Shown: positions 24,912 through 35,003, numbered from the stretch's first letter. The stretch is DNA of 64,000 bases from Reyranella sp. (GCF_004297405.1 NZ_SCVC01000006.1:310001-374000), one strand, 5' to 3'. Notes: generated by a model from the letters alone, not told the origin. Program-made: numbers and translations.

Positions 24912-26342
24912 CTAGAACAGCGAAAAATACTCTCGCTGCTCCCAGTCGCTGACCTCGAGATTGAAGCGGTCGATCTCGGCCTGTTTCAGCTTGAGATAGT
25001 AGTCGACGAAGAAGTCGCCGAGACCTGCACGCAGCGCCTTGTCCTCGTGCAAGGCAGCGAGGGCATCGCCGAGGCTGCGCGGCAGCAAGGGCGCCTTGGC
25101 TTCGTAGGGCGTATCGGCCGACGGGCCGGGATCGAGCTTGCGGTCGAGACCGTCGAGGCCGCAGACGATCTGGCTCGCCATGTAGAGGTAGGGATTGGCG
25201 GCCGGCTCGCCGACCCGGTTTTCGAGATGGGTGGTCGAGTCGCCAGGCCCACCCAGCAGGCGCACCATGACCCCGCGATTGTCGCGACCCCAGATCGCCC
25301 GGTCGGGCGCCAGGGAGAAGGGGCGGTAGCGCTTGTAGCCGTTCAGAGTCGGCGTGCTGAACGCCGTGGCGGCGCGCGCATGCTCCAGGAGGCCGGCCAT
25401 ATAATGCTGGCCTACCGTCGACAGCGGCTCGTTCGCATCCATGAAGGCGTTGGCGTGGGTCGCGCGGTCCTTGAGTGATTGATGCAGGTGCCAGCCACTC
25501 GACATCACGTTGGGCAGCTTAGGCCGGCACATGAAGGTGGCATGGAAGCCGTTGCGCTGGGCGATCTGCTTGGTGGCGCTGCGAAACAGCACCATCGTGT
25601 CGGCGGGCTCCAGGCCCGTCGCGGCGCGGAAGGTGAACTCGAGCTGGCTCGGTCCATACTCGACCTCGAAGGAACGTAGCGGCAGGCCAAGATCGACGAG
25701 GTTGGTGCGCAGGATCTCGATGATCGGGTCCATCTCGTCGTAGCGCTGCTCGGTCAGGTACTGATAGCCCTGGTTCAGCAGCGACACCTCGGGCGGCTCG
25801 CCCGGCTGGCCGGCGTCGTTGACGCCTAGCTTTGCCTTCTCGACCTTGAAGAGGTGGAACTCGACTTCGAGGCCGGCCATGAAATCGTAGCCGCGCTCGC
25901 CCAGTGTCTTCAGCGCATTACGGTAGATGTGGCGCGTGCAGAGCGGCATTGGCCGCCCGTCGGCGAAATAGATGTCGCACAGCATCCAGCCGGAATGCGG
26001 CGCCCAGGGCAGGGCACGGAAGGTCGATGGATCAGGCAGCATGATCACGTCGGCCGCGCCTTCCAGCTCCTTCATGTCAAAGCCGCCGCCCGGCTGCCAG
26101 ACCGGGAACACGGTTCGATGCGATGTGTCCTTCAGCAGCATCGTCGTGGTGAAGCCGACGCCGTTCTTCAGGGCAGCGTCGACTTCGGAAGCGGCCAGCG
26201 TCTTGCCACGCAGGATGCCGTGCTGATCGGCGAAAGCGAGCCGCACCACCGACATCTCGCCGGCCCTCATGCGGCGCTCCGCCTCGCGTGTTGCCGATTT
26301 GCGGTCCTCGTTCCAGAGGCCCGCGCGTTCCACCAGGGTCAT
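24912..26342 (-). CDS. Glutamine synthetase family protein (GlnT/PuuA-like)
   Basis: A 476-residue ATP-dependent ligase of the glutamine synthetase fold. Metal and substrate residues are visible in GLEVEFHLF, VEYGPSQLEF, SSGWHLHQS and the ATP-binding NGYKRYRPFSLAPDRAIWGR. It lacks the Tyr-adenylation loop of GlnA and looks like gamma-glutamyl-amine ligases that glutamylate amines for catabolism. ATG at 26342 is 5 bases past the Rieske oxygenase stop, so both genes form an operon divergent from IclR. A pathway that oxidises an aromatic or alkyl amine and glutamylates it would fit. Confidence 0.88.
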   Translation of the reverse strand: MTLVERAGLWNEDRKSATREAERRMRAGEMSVVRLAFADQHGILRGKTLAASEVDAALKNGVGFTTTMLLKDTSHRTVFPVWQPGGGFDMKELEGAADVIMLPDPSTFRALPWAPHSGWMLCDIYFADGRPMPLCTRHIYRNALKTLGERGYDFMAGLEVEFHLFKVEKAKLGVNDAGQPGEPPEVSLLNQGYQYLTEQRYDEMDPIIEILRTNLVDLGLPLRSFEVEYGPSQLEFTFRAATGLEPADTMVLFRSATKQIAQRNGFHATFMCRPKLPNVMSSGWHLHQSLKDRATHANAFMDANEPLSTVGQHYMAGLLEHARAATAFSTPTLNGYKRYRPFSLAPDRAIWGRDNRGVMVRLLGGPGDSTTHLENRVGEPAANPYLYMASQIVCGLDGLDRKLDPGPSADTPYEAKAPLLPRSLGDALAALHEDKALRAGLGDFFVDYYLKLKQAEIDRFNLEVSDWEQREYFSLF

Positions 26343-26347
26343 GGGGG

Positions 26348-27679
26348 CTACGCCACCAACGGCGGGACGGTATCGGCCGCCCAGCTCGACTCACGGCGTC
26401 GTCGCACGTCGACATCCTTCCAATAGGCGTCCCAGCCCTCGGTCGGTCCCATGCCGTCGATAGCAACAGGACCGCGGATCTCGGCAGCGCGCTGATGGTC
26501 GAGCCACATCGGCGGCTTGGTGCCGTTCGCGACTTGGCCGATCGCCGACAGCAGCATTCGACGATAGGCGACGATGGCCTTGTCGGTCGTCCCGAGATGT
26601 TCGCGTGTACGGTCCTGTATGCGGCCCTGGCTTTCGACGGCCCACTGATCGTGGACGTTGATGTCGAAACCCATGCCCGTGAAGGTCTGCTTCTTCTGTT
26701 CCGAAACGTTGTAGCCGTAGTCGTTGTGGCGACCGATCAGCGGCCGGTAGTCGGGAAGTTGGTAGAGCTTCAGGCGTTGCTCACGCATGGCGGCATGGTC
26801 TACGGGCTTACCGAAACTGGTGAAGATTGCGTACCAGTAGCAGCTCGTATCGTCGATCGGCACGTGCCATTGCGTGATCGTCATCTCCGAACTCATCGGG
26901 ATCACGAAGGCGTAGGGGAAGACGAGGTTGGTCACGCGCACATGCGTGTGCTTTTCGTTGAGCTTGCGCAGAGCGAAGAGGCGTAGGCCATAGTCCGTCG
27001 CCTCGACGTCGAGCTTCGGTCGTGTGTAATCGCGCAACAGGCGCGTCATCGGAATGTCGGAATCGGAGGAGGCGGAGCGGAACTGCTTGCCATAGGCCGC
27101 GCCGGTATCTTCGTCCTCGTAGAAGCGGTGCAGGTAGGAGGCGTGGGCCGGATCGATGCCGACTTCCAGCGCCTGCAACCAATTGCACTCGATCAACCCC
27201 TTGAAGGCGAAAGCATGCGTGCCAGGCGCCAGGAAGCAGTCGAAGTCGGGGAAGGCGGGGGCTTCACCCTCGCCGAGATAGGCGAAGACGATGCCGTTCT
27301 TCACGACCACCGGGTAGCTCTTCTGCCGGACCTTCTGGCAGAGCACGCTGCCCTCGGGTTCGGCCGGCGTTTCAAGGCACTTGCCATCGACATCAAACAG
27401 CCAGCCATGGAATAGGCAGCGCAGGCCGCCATCCTCCAGGCGGCCAAAAGCAAGGTCGGCGCCGCGATGAGGGCAGTCGCGATCGAGCAGGCCGTGGCGG
27501 CCACGCTCGTCACGGAACAGGACGAAATCCTGGCCCAGCACGCGCACCGGCTTGGCTGGTCGTTCTTCAGGCAGTTCGTCGGCGAGCGCCACGGGATGCC
27601 AGTAATGGCGCATCAGCGCGCCGCATTTGGTGCCGGGGCCGATCCGGGTGATCAGCTCGTTCTGCTCGGGGCTCATCAT
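26348..27679 (-). CDS. Rieske-type ring-hydroxylating oxygenase, alpha subunit
   Basis: A 443-residue oxygenase. The N-terminal Rieske domain binds 2Fe-2S through Cys69, His71, Cys88, His91 (CPH...CLFH). The catalytic domain has the mononuclear-iron motif in EVGIDPAHASYLHRF, followed by a C-terminal SRPBCC fold. Phthalate/vanillate-demethylase-like members of this length oxidise or demethylate aromatic acids and use a separate reductase not seen nearby. It is the first gene of the operon with the glutamine-synthetase-like gene and faces IclR across an AACGAA dyad. Confidence 0.9.
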   Translation of the reverse strand: MMSPEQNELITRIGPGTKCGALMRHYWHPVALADELPEERPAKPVRVLGQDFVLFRDERGRHGLLDRDCPHRGADLAFGRLEDGGLRCLFHGWLFDVDGKCLETPAEPEGSVLCQKVRQKSYPVVVKNGIVFAYLGEGEAPAFPDFDCFLAPGTHAFAFKGLIECNWLQALEVGIDPAHASYLHRFYEDEDTGAAYGKQFRSASSDSDIPMTRLLRDYTRPKLDVEATDYGLRLFALRKLNEKHTHVRVTNLVFPYAFVIPMSSEMTITQWHVPIDDTSCYWYAIFTSFGKPVDHAAMREQRLKLYQLPDYRPLIGRHNDYGYNVSEQKKQTFTGMGFDINVHDQWAVESQGRIQDRTREHLGTTDKAIVAYRRMLLSAIGQVANGTKPPMWLDHQRAAEIRGPVAIDGMGPTEGWDAYWKDVDVRRRRESSWAADTVPPLVA

Positions 27680-27726
27680 GGCTTTGCTTCCTGCGCCTGA
27701 TCTTTGGCAAATCCGAGTGTTACATT

Positions 27727-27740
27727 AACGAACATTCGTT
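27727..27740. promoter_or_regulatory. Candidate IclR operator
   Basis: AACGAA-CA-TTCGTT is a perfect 6+2+6 palindrome in the AT-rich space between the divergent Rieske oxygenase and IclR genes. Size and place fit an IclR dimer site. Confidence 0.6.
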
Positions 27741-27793
27741 CTATATTGATATTCGCGATTCCCACTTTCGCTGGCAAGACCCCCGAGAAGCCG

Positions 27794-28594
27794 ATGAGCA
27801 AACTGCGTCCACTGGATGCCGAACGGCGAGCCCAGCGCCCCGACAGCGCCAACTTCTCCGAAGCCCTGGCTCGTGGGCTGAGCGTCATCACCGCGTTCGA
27901 CGACCAGCGCCGGCGCATGACGTTGAGCGACGTCGCCCGCGTCGTCGATCTGCCGCGCGCGACAGTGCGGCGTGCCCTGGCGACCCTTGTCGGCCTGGGA
28001 TACCTCGAAGCCGAAGGCCGGCTGTTTCGCCTGACGCCGCGCATCCTGAAGCTGGCGGCTGCGTATCTATCGTCCAATACGGTATCGAGCATCCTGCAGC
28101 CGGTTTGTGAACGCCTTAGCCAGCAAGTCGGCGCCTCCTGTTCGGTGGCCGTGCTGGACGGCGATGAGGCCGTGATGATCGCTCGTGCCGTGCCGGCGCG
28201 CCCGCCTGCCATGGGGTTGGGGGTCGGTTATCGTCTGCCAGTCTTCTGCAGCGCCCTTGGCCGTGCGCTGGCGAGCGGTATGGCCGACCAAGACCTCGAG
28301 GCCTATCTCGCGCGCCTGCAGCCCGAGCGCTTCACGCGCCAGACGGTAATCGCGAAACTGGAAATCCGCCGCCTGATCCTCGATGTTCGGAGGAAGGGTT
28401 ATGCGCTCGTCGATCAGGAAGCCGAGGTCGGTATCCGCTCGATCGCCGTGCCGCTTCGCCGTTTCGATGGCAAGCCGGTGGCGGCCCTCAATATAGGCGT
28501 TCAGCCTGAGCAGGTGCCCGCCAGGACGATGGTTGCTGAGTATGCTCCGCTGCTTCTGCAGGAAGCCGACGCGCTTCAAGCACAGCTCGTCTAG
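27794..28594 (+). CDS. IclR family transcriptional regulator (PcaR-like)
   Basis: A 266-residue regulator. The N-terminal winged helix (EALARGLSVITAFDDQRRRM, TLSDVARVVDLPRATVRRAL) and the C-terminal effector domain (ARAVPARPPAMGLGVGYRLPVF, QEAEVGIRSIAVPLR) match the PcaR/PobR group that senses aromatic acids. The ATG at 27794 gives the family start; the frame is open to 27704 through the promoter. It is divergent from the Rieske/GS-like operon, so it likely controls it. Confidence 0.92.
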   Translation: MSKLRPLDAERRAQRPDSANFSEALARGLSVITAFDDQRRRMTLSDVARVVDLPRATVRRALATLVGLGYLEAEGRLFRLTPRILKLAAAYLSSNTVSSILQPVCERLSQQVGASCSVAVLDGDEAVMIARAVPARPPAMGLGVGYRLPVFCSALGRALASGMADQDLEAYLARLQPERFTRQTVIAKLEIRRLILDVRRKGYALVDQEAEVGIRSIAVPLRRFDGKPVAALNIGVQPEQVPARTMVAEYAPLLLQEADALQAQLV

Positions 28595-28601
28595 GCACCA
28601 A

Positions 28602-29212
28602 TCAACCCAGCAGCTCGTGACAGTCGAGGTCGTCGACGGCAAGGTGGATGCGCTCCAGATGGCTCCACCAGATCACGGGTGGGATGCCGGAACCATGTTC
28701 GGTTGCCATCAGGCTCGGGCCAGGCACCGATCGTCTTGCCGAAGCGCGGATCATCCCACCAGGCTGCGTGAAACCATGCATGCGTGCGGACGATCCGCTC
28801 GCTTTGCGCAATGGTGGACGGCTGCGGCCATTGGGTAGCAATCATGTGCGAGTCGGTCAGGTCCTCCAGCAGGAGGTGCCAGGTCCCGGTCGATACATTG
28901 CAGTGAGCATCGAAACACCGGGGAAGCAGTCCGGGCGGAGTTGCGCTCGCAACGTCAGTATAGAAGGCGACTCCTTGCGCCCACTTTCCCATTGAGCGCC
29001 AGGCGGATTGGCCAGGTCGGTCTTGAGGATCACGGAGGTGGGCGCGGTCGGCGCGCTGCCGTCGTAGCCGAGGCGCAGCCGGAAGAACTGCGACAGCAGT
29101 GTAGGGAACGACCGTGACCGAGGCCACGCGGCCGCCCGTCCAGGAGGCCGGAGTGGCGCAGTACTTAGGTCAGGTAATCGGCGCTGGCTGCCTTGGGAAG
29201 GGGAAGCGTCAT
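28602..29212 (-). pseudogene. Decayed phosphotransferase (ecdysteroid/aminoglycoside kinase-like)
   Basis: The minus strand shows pieces of one protein in several frames. From ATG at 29212 it starts TLPLPKAASADYLT then an in-frame stop (29165-29167). VTVVPYTAV and LRLGYDGSAPTAPTSVILKT appear next in two other frames. Later comes GVAFYTDVASATPPGLLPRC, then WHLLLEDLTDSHMIATQWP, and near the end PPVIWWSHLERIHLAVDDLD with HELLG before the stop at 28602. This is the layout of kinase-like phosphotransferases. The middle with the catalytic HGD and metal-binding motifs is missing, so it has both frameshifts and a central deletion. The 730 bases between IclR and the hydrolase hold nothing else. Confidence 0.7.
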
Positions 29213-29324
29213 ATGCCCGCCACCTTGGAAGCGTGCCATTCCATTGTGCCATTCGAAAGGGTGCAAAACGTGGGAAAAGTGACACCCTAGCCATGGAGTG
29301 ACCGCAACCGGTAAATTGGCCCGC

Positions 29325-30209
29325 ATGAACACTTTGAATGGCATGCCGGGCCCGACCTCGCGGGTCTTCTTCTCACAGCGTCTGCGACTCCATTATGTCG
29401 ACTGGGGCAACCCCGATGCGCCGCCGCTGCTGCTGGTGCATGGCGGGCGCGACCATTGCCGGAACTGGGACTGGGTGGCGCAAGCGCTGCGCAAGGACTG
29501 GCACATCATCTGCCCGGACCTGCGCGGGCATGGTGACAGCCAGTGGTCGCCCGACGGTAATTACTCGATGGCGGCCTACATCTACGACCTCGCACAGCTC
29601 GTGCATCAGCAGGCCCTGGCGCCGGTGACGATCGTGGCACATTCGCTGGGCGGCAATATCTGCCTGCGCTTCTCAGGCATCTATCCGGACAAGGTCCGCA
29701 AGCTGGTGGCCATCGAAGGGCTAGGACCATCACCCAAGGTCATCGCCGAGCGTGGCAAGAAGCCGATGGATGAGCGCATGCGCGAATGGGTCGAGGAGCA
29801 GCGCAAGCTGTCAGGCCGCTTGGCGCGCCGCTATCCCACGATCGAGGACGCCTTCAAGCGCATGCAGGACGAGAACAAGCACCTGAGTGCCGAGCAGGCG
29901 CGGCACCTCACGCAGCAGGGGGTGAACCAGAACGAGGACGGCACCTATAGCTGGAAGTTCGACAATTATGTCCGGGCATGGCCGCCCTACGACATGAGCT
30001 ACGAGGATATCGAGCATCTGTGGACGCAGATCTCGTGCCCCTCGCTCCTGGTCTATGGCAAGGAGAGCTGGGCTTCGAACCCCGAGAAGGACGGCCGCAT
30101 CAAGCACTTCAAGACCGCCAAGGTCGTGGAATTCGACAATGCCGGCCACTGGGTCCATCACGACCGGCTGAACGATTTCGTCGCGTTGACCAAGGATTTC
30201 ATCAAATGA
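29325..30209 (+). CDS. Alpha/beta hydrolase
   Basis: A 294-residue hydrolase of the alpha/beta fold: oxyanion strand LLVHGGRDHCRNWD, DLRGHGDS, nucleophile Ser in VAHSLGGN, catalytic His in NAGHWVHHD near the end. It resembles C-C or ester hydrolases of catabolic clusters. The frame is open to a GTG at 29298, but ATG at 29325 starts nearer the family core; neither has a strong ribosome site. It overlaps the dehydrogenase gene by ATGA, so the two are one operon. Confidence 0.88.
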   Translation: MNTLNGMPGPTSRVFFSQRLRLHYVDWGNPDAPPLLLVHGGRDHCRNWDWVAQALRKDWHIICPDLRGHGDSQWSPDGNYSMAAYIYDLAQLVHQQALAPVTIVAHSLGGNICLRFSGIYPDKVRKLVAIEGLGPSPKVIAERGKKPMDERMREWVEEQRKLSGRLARRYPTIEDAFKRMQDENKHLSAEQARHLTQQGVNQNEDGTYSWKFDNYVRAWPPYDMSYEDIEHLWTQISCPSLLVYGKESWASNPEKDGRIKHFKTAKVVEFDNAGHWVHHDRLNDFVALTKDFIK

Positions 30210-31225
30210 AGGCAGCGATCTTTCGCGGCGGCGACCTGGTCGTCGACACGCTCCCCGAGCCGGTTCCAGCGCAAGGCCAGGTGCTGGTGAAGACGCTGGC
30301 CTGCGGCATCTGCGGGTCGGACCTACACGCGGCCAAGCATGCGCATCGCATGGTCGCGGTTACCAAGCGCATCCCGGGCCGGGTGCCGATGGACCTCGCG
30401 CGCGATGTCGTCTTCGGCCACGAGTTCTGCTGCGAGGTACTCGATTACGGCCCCAAGACCGAGCGCAGGATCAAGCCTGGCACGCGCGTTTGCTCCATGC
30501 CGCTGATGATGGAGGCTGATGGGCCGAAGGGTATGGGCTACTCCAACACCTATGTTGGCGGCTATGCCGAGCGCATGGTGCTGTCGGCACCTTTGATGCT
30601 GGAAGTGCCCAACGGACTGCCGACCGAGCATGCCGCGCTCACCGAACCGTTGGCCGTCGGTGTGCATGCTGTCGAGAAGGGCAATCTCACGGGCGACGAG
30701 GCGCCTCTGGTCGTGGGCTGCGGACCGGTCGGTCTCGCGGTGATCGCGGCTCTCAAGCTCAAGGGCATTCGTCCGATCGTTGCGGCGGACTTTTCGCCGA
30801 AGCGGCGTGAACTCGCCGCCCTCATGGGCGCCGATATCGTAGTCGATCCGGCAGCGGAGTCGCCCTATGGCAAACTGGCGGCGGACAAGCGCGCCGCGGT
30901 CTTCGAGTGCGTTGGTGTGCCGGGGCTGATCCAGCAGATCTTCGAGAGGGCCCCACGCGATGCACGAGTGATCATCGTCGGCGTCTGCATGGAACCCGAC
31001 ACGATCGAGCCGCTGTTCGCGATCTTCAAGGAGCTGAACCTGCAGTTCGTGCTGGGTTACACGCCCGAGGAGTTCGCGCGTTCGCTTCGGCTGCTGGCCG
31101 AGGGGAAGGTCGATGCCGAGGCGCTGATCACCGGCAAGGTCGGACTGGACGGCGTGAAGGGCGCATTCGAGGAACTCGGCAACCCCGAGAAGCACACCAA
31201 GATCCTCGTCGAACCGTGGCGTTAG
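30206..31225 (+). CDS. Zinc-binding alcohol dehydrogenase family protein
   Basis: A 339-residue MDR dehydrogenase. It keeps a catalytic-zinc-type N terminus (CGICGSDLHAAKH and GHEFCCEV), but the structural-zinc four-cysteine loop is replaced by a region with no Cys cluster. NAD-binding is at VVGCGPVGLAVIAALKL. It belongs to the long-loop Tdh/Sdh-like branch lacking structural zinc. Overlap with the hydrolase (ATGA at 30206) shows coupled translation; the pair could hydrolyse an ester and then oxidise the alcohol. Confidence 0.88.
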   Translation: MKAAIFRGGDLVVDTLPEPVPAQGQVLVKTLACGICGSDLHAAKHAHRMVAVTKRIPGRVPMDLARDVVFGHEFCCEVLDYGPKTERRIKPGTRVCSMPLMMEADGPKGMGYSNTYVGGYAERMVLSAPLMLEVPNGLPTEHAALTEPLAVGVHAVEKGNLTGDEAPLVVGCGPVGLAVIAALKLKGIRPIVAADFSPKRRELAALMGADIVVDPAAESPYGKLAADKRAAVFECVGVPGLIQQIFERAPRDARVIIVGVCMEPDTIEPLFAIFKELNLQFVLGYTPEEFARSLRLLAEGKVDAEALITGKVGLDGVKGAFEELGNPEKHTKILVEPWR

Positions 31226-31292
31226 GGCGGTCCTTCCATTGACCAGACGGCGGTCGATTTGATAGCGCTGTCGACGTCCTTGGGAGGAAAGC

Positions 31293-31907
31293 ATGAAATT
31301 CTACAATTCTATCGGCCCCAACCCGCGCGTGGTTCGGATGTTCATGGCAGAGAAGGGCTTCGAGGTGCCGAAGGTCGAAGTCGACCTGCTCGCTGGTGAG
31401 AACCGCCGCGAGCCTTATCTGAAGGTCAATCCGTCCGGCCAGTGCCCTGCGCTGGAGCTCAAAGACGGCTCGGTGCTGGCCGAGATCACGGCGATCTGCG
31501 AGTACGTCGACGAGGTCAAGAAGGACACGCCGTCGTTGATCGGCGACACCGCCGAGGAGCGTGCCAAGACCCGCATGTGGGTGCGCCGCATCGATCTCAA
31601 CATTGTCGAGCCTGCCCTCAACGGCTTCCGCTTCGCCGAGGGCCTCAAGCTTTTCCAGAACCGGGTTCACTGCATTCCGCAGGCGGCCGACGATCTCAAG
31701 GAGACGGCGCGCAAGAAGCTGGTCTGGCTCGACGGCCTGATGGGCTCGAAGCCCTTCATCGTTGGCGACAAGATCACCCTGGCCGATGTCGTGCTGTTCG
31801 CCTTCCTCGACTTCCTGGCCACGGTCAAGCAGCCGCTCAGTCCCGACTGCAAGAACCTGACGGCCTGGTTTGACCGTATGAAGGCCCGGCCCAGCGCCGC
31901 GGCCTGA
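31293..31907 (+). CDS. Glutathione S-transferase family protein
   Basis: A 204-residue cytosolic GST. N-terminal thioredoxin domain starts MKFYNSIGPNPRVVRMFMAE; NPSGQCPALEL carries the cis-Pro; EITAICEYVDE follows. The C-terminal helical domain ends with PFIVGDKITLADVVLF. A strong GGGAGGAAAG site precedes the ATG. Conjugates glutathione to electrophiles; the substrate is unknown. Three further GSTs occur at 40009, 43075 and 43684, all quite divergent from one another. Confidence 0.93.
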   Translation: MKFYNSIGPNPRVVRMFMAEKGFEVPKVEVDLLAGENRREPYLKVNPSGQCPALELKDGSVLAEITAICEYVDEVKKDTPSLIGDTAEERAKTRMWVRRIDLNIVEPALNGFRFAEGLKLFQNRVHCIPQAADDLKETARKKLVWLDGLMGSKPFIVGDKITLADVVLFAFLDFLATVKQPLSPDCKNLTAWFDRMKARPSAAA

Positions 31908-31940
31908 CCTCCAACGCTTCCAAGCCGCAGGATCACCCCG

Positions 31941-33104
31941 ATGCGCCGACTGCTCGCTCTGCTCGTTCTCCTCGTTCTGCCTCTTGCCGGGGCGCACGCT
32001 CAGGGCGATCCGCCAGGCGTAAAGGGGCTGTTCCTGCTGACCGACTATCCGTCGCAGACGGTGCGCGCGGGCGAGGTCACGACCATCCGCGTGAAGGTGA
32101 ACAATGCCGGCCTCGTGCCGGAGCCACTGGCGCTCTCGCTGCAGGGCGTGCCGGCAGGCTGGAAGGCCGACATCCTGGGCGGCGGCCAGCCGGTTGCCGC
32201 CGTAATGGCCGGGGTCAATCAGGACGTCACGGTACAGATCCGGGTCGAGGTGCCCAAGGATGCCAAGCCCGGTTCGCAGAACCTCGTGCTAAACGCCAGA
32301 GGACAGATTGGGCAGCAGGCCAGCCTGCCGCTCACCTTGACCGTCGGTACCGAGACGCCGGCCAAGCTCAGCCTGAAGTCGCGGCTGCCGTCGCTGCGCG
32401 GCACGCCACGCTCGGCGTTCGAATACACGCTGACCGTCGGCAACGATTCCGGCAAGGACCTGACCGTGGCGCTCTCCGCGCAGGGACCGGCCAACTTCCA
32501 GAGCACCTTCACCGAAGGCTTTGGCTCTAACGAGATCAGCTCGATCCCGATCGAAGCCGGCCAGACCAAGGACATCAAGCTCAAGGTGACGCCACCGCGC
32601 GATGTGAAGGCTGGCGACTATCCCGTGCTGGTGAAGGTCGCCGCCGAAGGTGCGACAGCCGAGATGCGCGTGACCCTGCAGGTGAGCGGGCAGGGCAAGC
32701 TGGCGCTTTCGACCAAGGATGGCCGGCTCTCCGGCGAGGCCGAGATCGGCAAGGCCTCGACCTACACGCTGATCCTGAACAACGACGGCACGGCGCCGGT
32801 CGAGGAAGTCGAGATGTCGGGCACGGTGCCGGCCAACTGGAAGGTCGAGTTCAACCCGAAGACGATCCCGTCGATTGCCCCCAACGACAAGAAAGAGGTG
32901 CAGGTGGCGGTGACGCCGGCGGACAAGGCGATCGCCGGTGACTACGTGGCCTCCTTCCGCGCCAATGGTCGGGGCGAGCAGGCGTCGGCCGACTTCCGCA
33001 TTACGGTGACCACGTCGACCTTGTGGGGGATCGTAGGCGTCGGAGTCATCGCCGTCGCACTCCTGGTCCTGCTGGGCGCGGTCGCCCGCTTCGGACGGCG
33101 CTGA
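31941..33104 (+). CDS. NEW3-domain exported protein with C-terminal membrane anchor
   Basis: A 387-residue protein. Signal peptide (residues 1-20, ending GAHAQG), then three beta-rich NEW3-type repeats ([58 protein letters not shown]) and a C-terminal hydrophobic helix ([20 protein letters not shown]) before a short basic tail. So the domains sit outside the membrane and the tail inside. It begins an operon with an ABC ATPase and permease. It may present ligands or brace a surface structure for that exporter. Confidence 0.88.
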   Translation: MRRLLALLVLLVLPLAGAHAQGDPPGVKGLFLLTDYPSQTVRAGEVTTIRVKVNNAGLVPEPLALSLQGVPAGWKADILGGGQPVAAVMAGVNQDVTVQIRVEVPKDAKPGSQNLVLNARGQIGQQASLPLTLTVGTETPAKLSLKSRLPSLRGTPRSAFEYTLTVGNDSGKDLTVALSAQGPANFQSTFTEGFGSNEISSIPIEAGQTKDIKLKVTPPRDVKAGDYPVLVKVAAEGATAEMRVTLQVSGQGKLALSTKDGRLSGEAEIGKASTYTLILNNDGTAPVEEVEMSGTVPANWKVEFNPKTIPSIAPNDKKEVQVAVTPADKAIAGDYVASFRANGRGEQASADFRITVTTSTLWGIVGVGVIAVALLVLLGAVARFGRR

Positions 33105-33112
33105 GGCCGGCA

Positions 33113-34051
33113 ATGGCCGACAATGTCATCGAGGTTCGTGGGCTCCTGAAGCTCTACGGCGCCCAGCGCGCAGTAAACGCGATCGACCTCGATATCCGCC
33201 GCGGCGAGATCTTCGGCCTGCTCGGGCCGAACGGCGCGGGCAAGACGACGACGATCCTGATGCTGCTCGGCCTCACCGAAACGAGTGGCGGCACGGTGAA
33301 CGTGCTGGGCTTCGATCCGGTGCGCCAGCCGCTCGAAGTGAAGCGGCGAGTCGGCTACCTGCCGGATGCAGTGGGCTTCTACGATCACCTGACGGCACGC
33401 GAGAACCTGGTCTATACGGCGCGTCTGCTCGACATCCCGCGTCGCCAGATCGACGGGCGCATCCTCGAAGCGATGAAGTCGGTCAAGCTGGACGACGTGA
33501 TCGACAAGCGGGTTTCGACCTTCTCACGCGGCATGCGGCAGCGGCTGGGCATTGCCGAGATCGTGATGAAGCAAGCCGAGGTCGCCATCCTCGACGAGCC
33601 GACTTCAGGCCTCGACCCGCATGCCACCTTCGAGCTGCTGGAGATGATCCGCGGCCTCAAGAAATCCGGCGTCGCCGTGTTGCTGTCCTCGCATCTGCTC
33701 GACCGCGTGCAAAGCGTGTGTGATCGCGTGGCACTGTTCAACAAGGGCAATGTCGCTTTGATGGGCACGGTCGTCGAACTCGCCAATCAGGTGCTGGGGG
33801 CCGGCCATCCCCTGCAGGTCGAAGCGTCGGGTATCGACGTAGCGACAACCCTCAACGGCATCGAAGGCGTCCAGACGGTGCGGCAGGAAAGCGACGGCTC
33901 GTGGCGGATCGTGGCCGATCGCGACGTGCGGGCGGCAGTGGCTCAACGCATCGTTTCGGCGGGTGGTGCGCTGACCCGGCTCGCCGACCTGCAGCCGAGC
34001 CTCGAGGAGGTCTACACGCGCTACTTCCAGGAGGCCCGCCGTGCCGCGTAG
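33113..34051 (+). CDS. ABC transporter ATP-binding protein
   Basis: A 312-residue nucleotide-binding subunit. Walker [10 protein letters not shown] (38-46), signature [13 protein letters not shown] and Walker [13 protein letters not shown] are intact. The C-terminal extension ([20 protein letters not shown]) is the DUF4162-like tail of CcmA/YhaQ-type exporters. ATG at 33113 lies 6 bases after the NEW3 gene stop. It pairs with the permease at 34041, whose start overlaps its end. Confidence 0.93.
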   Translation: MADNVIEVRGLLKLYGAQRAVNAIDLDIRRGEIFGLLGPNGAGKTTTILMLLGLTETSGGTVNVLGFDPVRQPLEVKRRVGYLPDAVGFYDHLTARENLVYTARLLDIPRRQIDGRILEAMKSVKLDDVIDKRVSTFSRGMRQRLGIAEIVMKQAEVAILDEPTSGLDPHATFELLEMIRGLKKSGVAVLLSSHLLDRVQSVCDRVALFNKGNVALMGTVVELANQVLGAGHPLQVEASGIDVATTLNGIEGVQTVRQESDGSWRIVADRDVRAAVAQRIVSAGGALTRLADLQPSLEEVYTRYFQEARRAA

Positions 34052-35003
34052 CCGCGAAGGCTCGCCCTTCACCGGTCTTGGCCCGGTCTTCATGAAGGAG
34101 TTCGCCGATCACCTCTCCAGCGCCCGCATGATGGTGCTGATGCTGTTCGTGATCGTGTTCGGGGCGTTTCCCGTCGCGACGTCTTTGCAGACACTGCGGA
34201 CCGTCGTCGATCCCAATTCCTTCATCTTCCTGCGCATCTTCACGCTCGAATCGGAGCAGGTCGGTATCTCCTTCACGGCCGCGCTCAACTTCATTATTCC
34301 CTTGATGGCGATCGGCCTTGGCTTCGACGCGGTGAACAGTGAGTTCAATCGACGTACACTGAGCCGTGTGCTGTCGCAGCCGATCTACCGGGATGCGCTG
34401 CTGCTCGGGAAGTTCCTGGGTGGACTGGCCACGCTCGCCGTAGCTCTGGTGGCGCTGTGGCTGATCGTGCTGGGCGCCGGGCTCCTGCTGCTGGGGGTGC
34501 CGCCGCGGGGAGTCGAGGTGGCGCGAGGACTTAGCTTCCTCGTGGTGGCCATTGCCTATGGCGGCGTTTGGCTCGCCATCGCCATGCTCTTTTCGGTGAT
34601 CTTCCGCTCGACGGCGACATCGGCGCTTTGTGCACTGGGTGTCTGGCTGTTCTTCTTCATCCTGTGGCCGCAACTCGCCGGAGCGCTCCTGATCAGCCTC
34701 GCGCCGTCCGAAATCAGGAGCATCGACGACTATGCCGCTGTGCAGTCGATGGGGCTCGGCTTGATGCGGCTGTCGCCCGGCACCTTGTTCAGCGAAGCCG
34801 TGCTCGGGTTGCTCAGCCCGGAAACACGCACCCTAGGGCCGATGCTGCCCAGCCAGATGCGTGGGGCGATCATGGGCGCGCCGCTGCCCTTCGATCAGAG
34901 CGTGCTGCTGATCTGGCCGCAGGTCACGGGACTCATCGCCGGCATGATCGTGGTCTTTGCCGCGGCCTACGTGATCTTCCAGCGCGAGGAAGTGCGCGCT
35001 TGA
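34041..35003 (+). CDS. ABC-2 type permease
   Basis: A 320-residue membrane subunit with six main hydrophobic segments. An N-terminal [17 protein letters not shown] and the large extra-membrane loop before the second segment are typical for NosY/ABC-2 maturation-type permeases. The GTG at 34041 follows CCAGGAGG and overlaps the ATPase gene by 11 bases. With the ATPase and the NEW3 protein it forms a likely export or membrane-remodelling complex. Substrate unknown. Confidence 0.9.
   Translation: MPRSREGSPFTGLGPVFMKEFADHLSSARMMVLMLFVIVFGAFPVATSLQTLRTVVDPNSFIFLRIFTLESEQVGISFTAALNFIIPLMAIGLGFDAVNSEFNRRTLSRVLSQPIYRDALLLGKFLGGLATLAVALVALWLIVLGAGLLLLGVPPRGVEVARGLSFLVVAIAYGGVWLAIAMLFSVIFRSTATSALCALGVWLFFFILWPQLAGALLISLAPSEIRSIDDYAAVQSMGLGLMRLSPGTLFSEAVLGLLSPETRTLGPMLPSQMRGAIMGAPLPFDQSVLLIWPQVTGLIAGMIVVFAAAYVIFQREEVRA

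Noticed and set aside
30562..30825. Small minus-strand frames within the dehydrogenase at 30206-31225
   Set aside because: Shadow frames of a well-supported gene.
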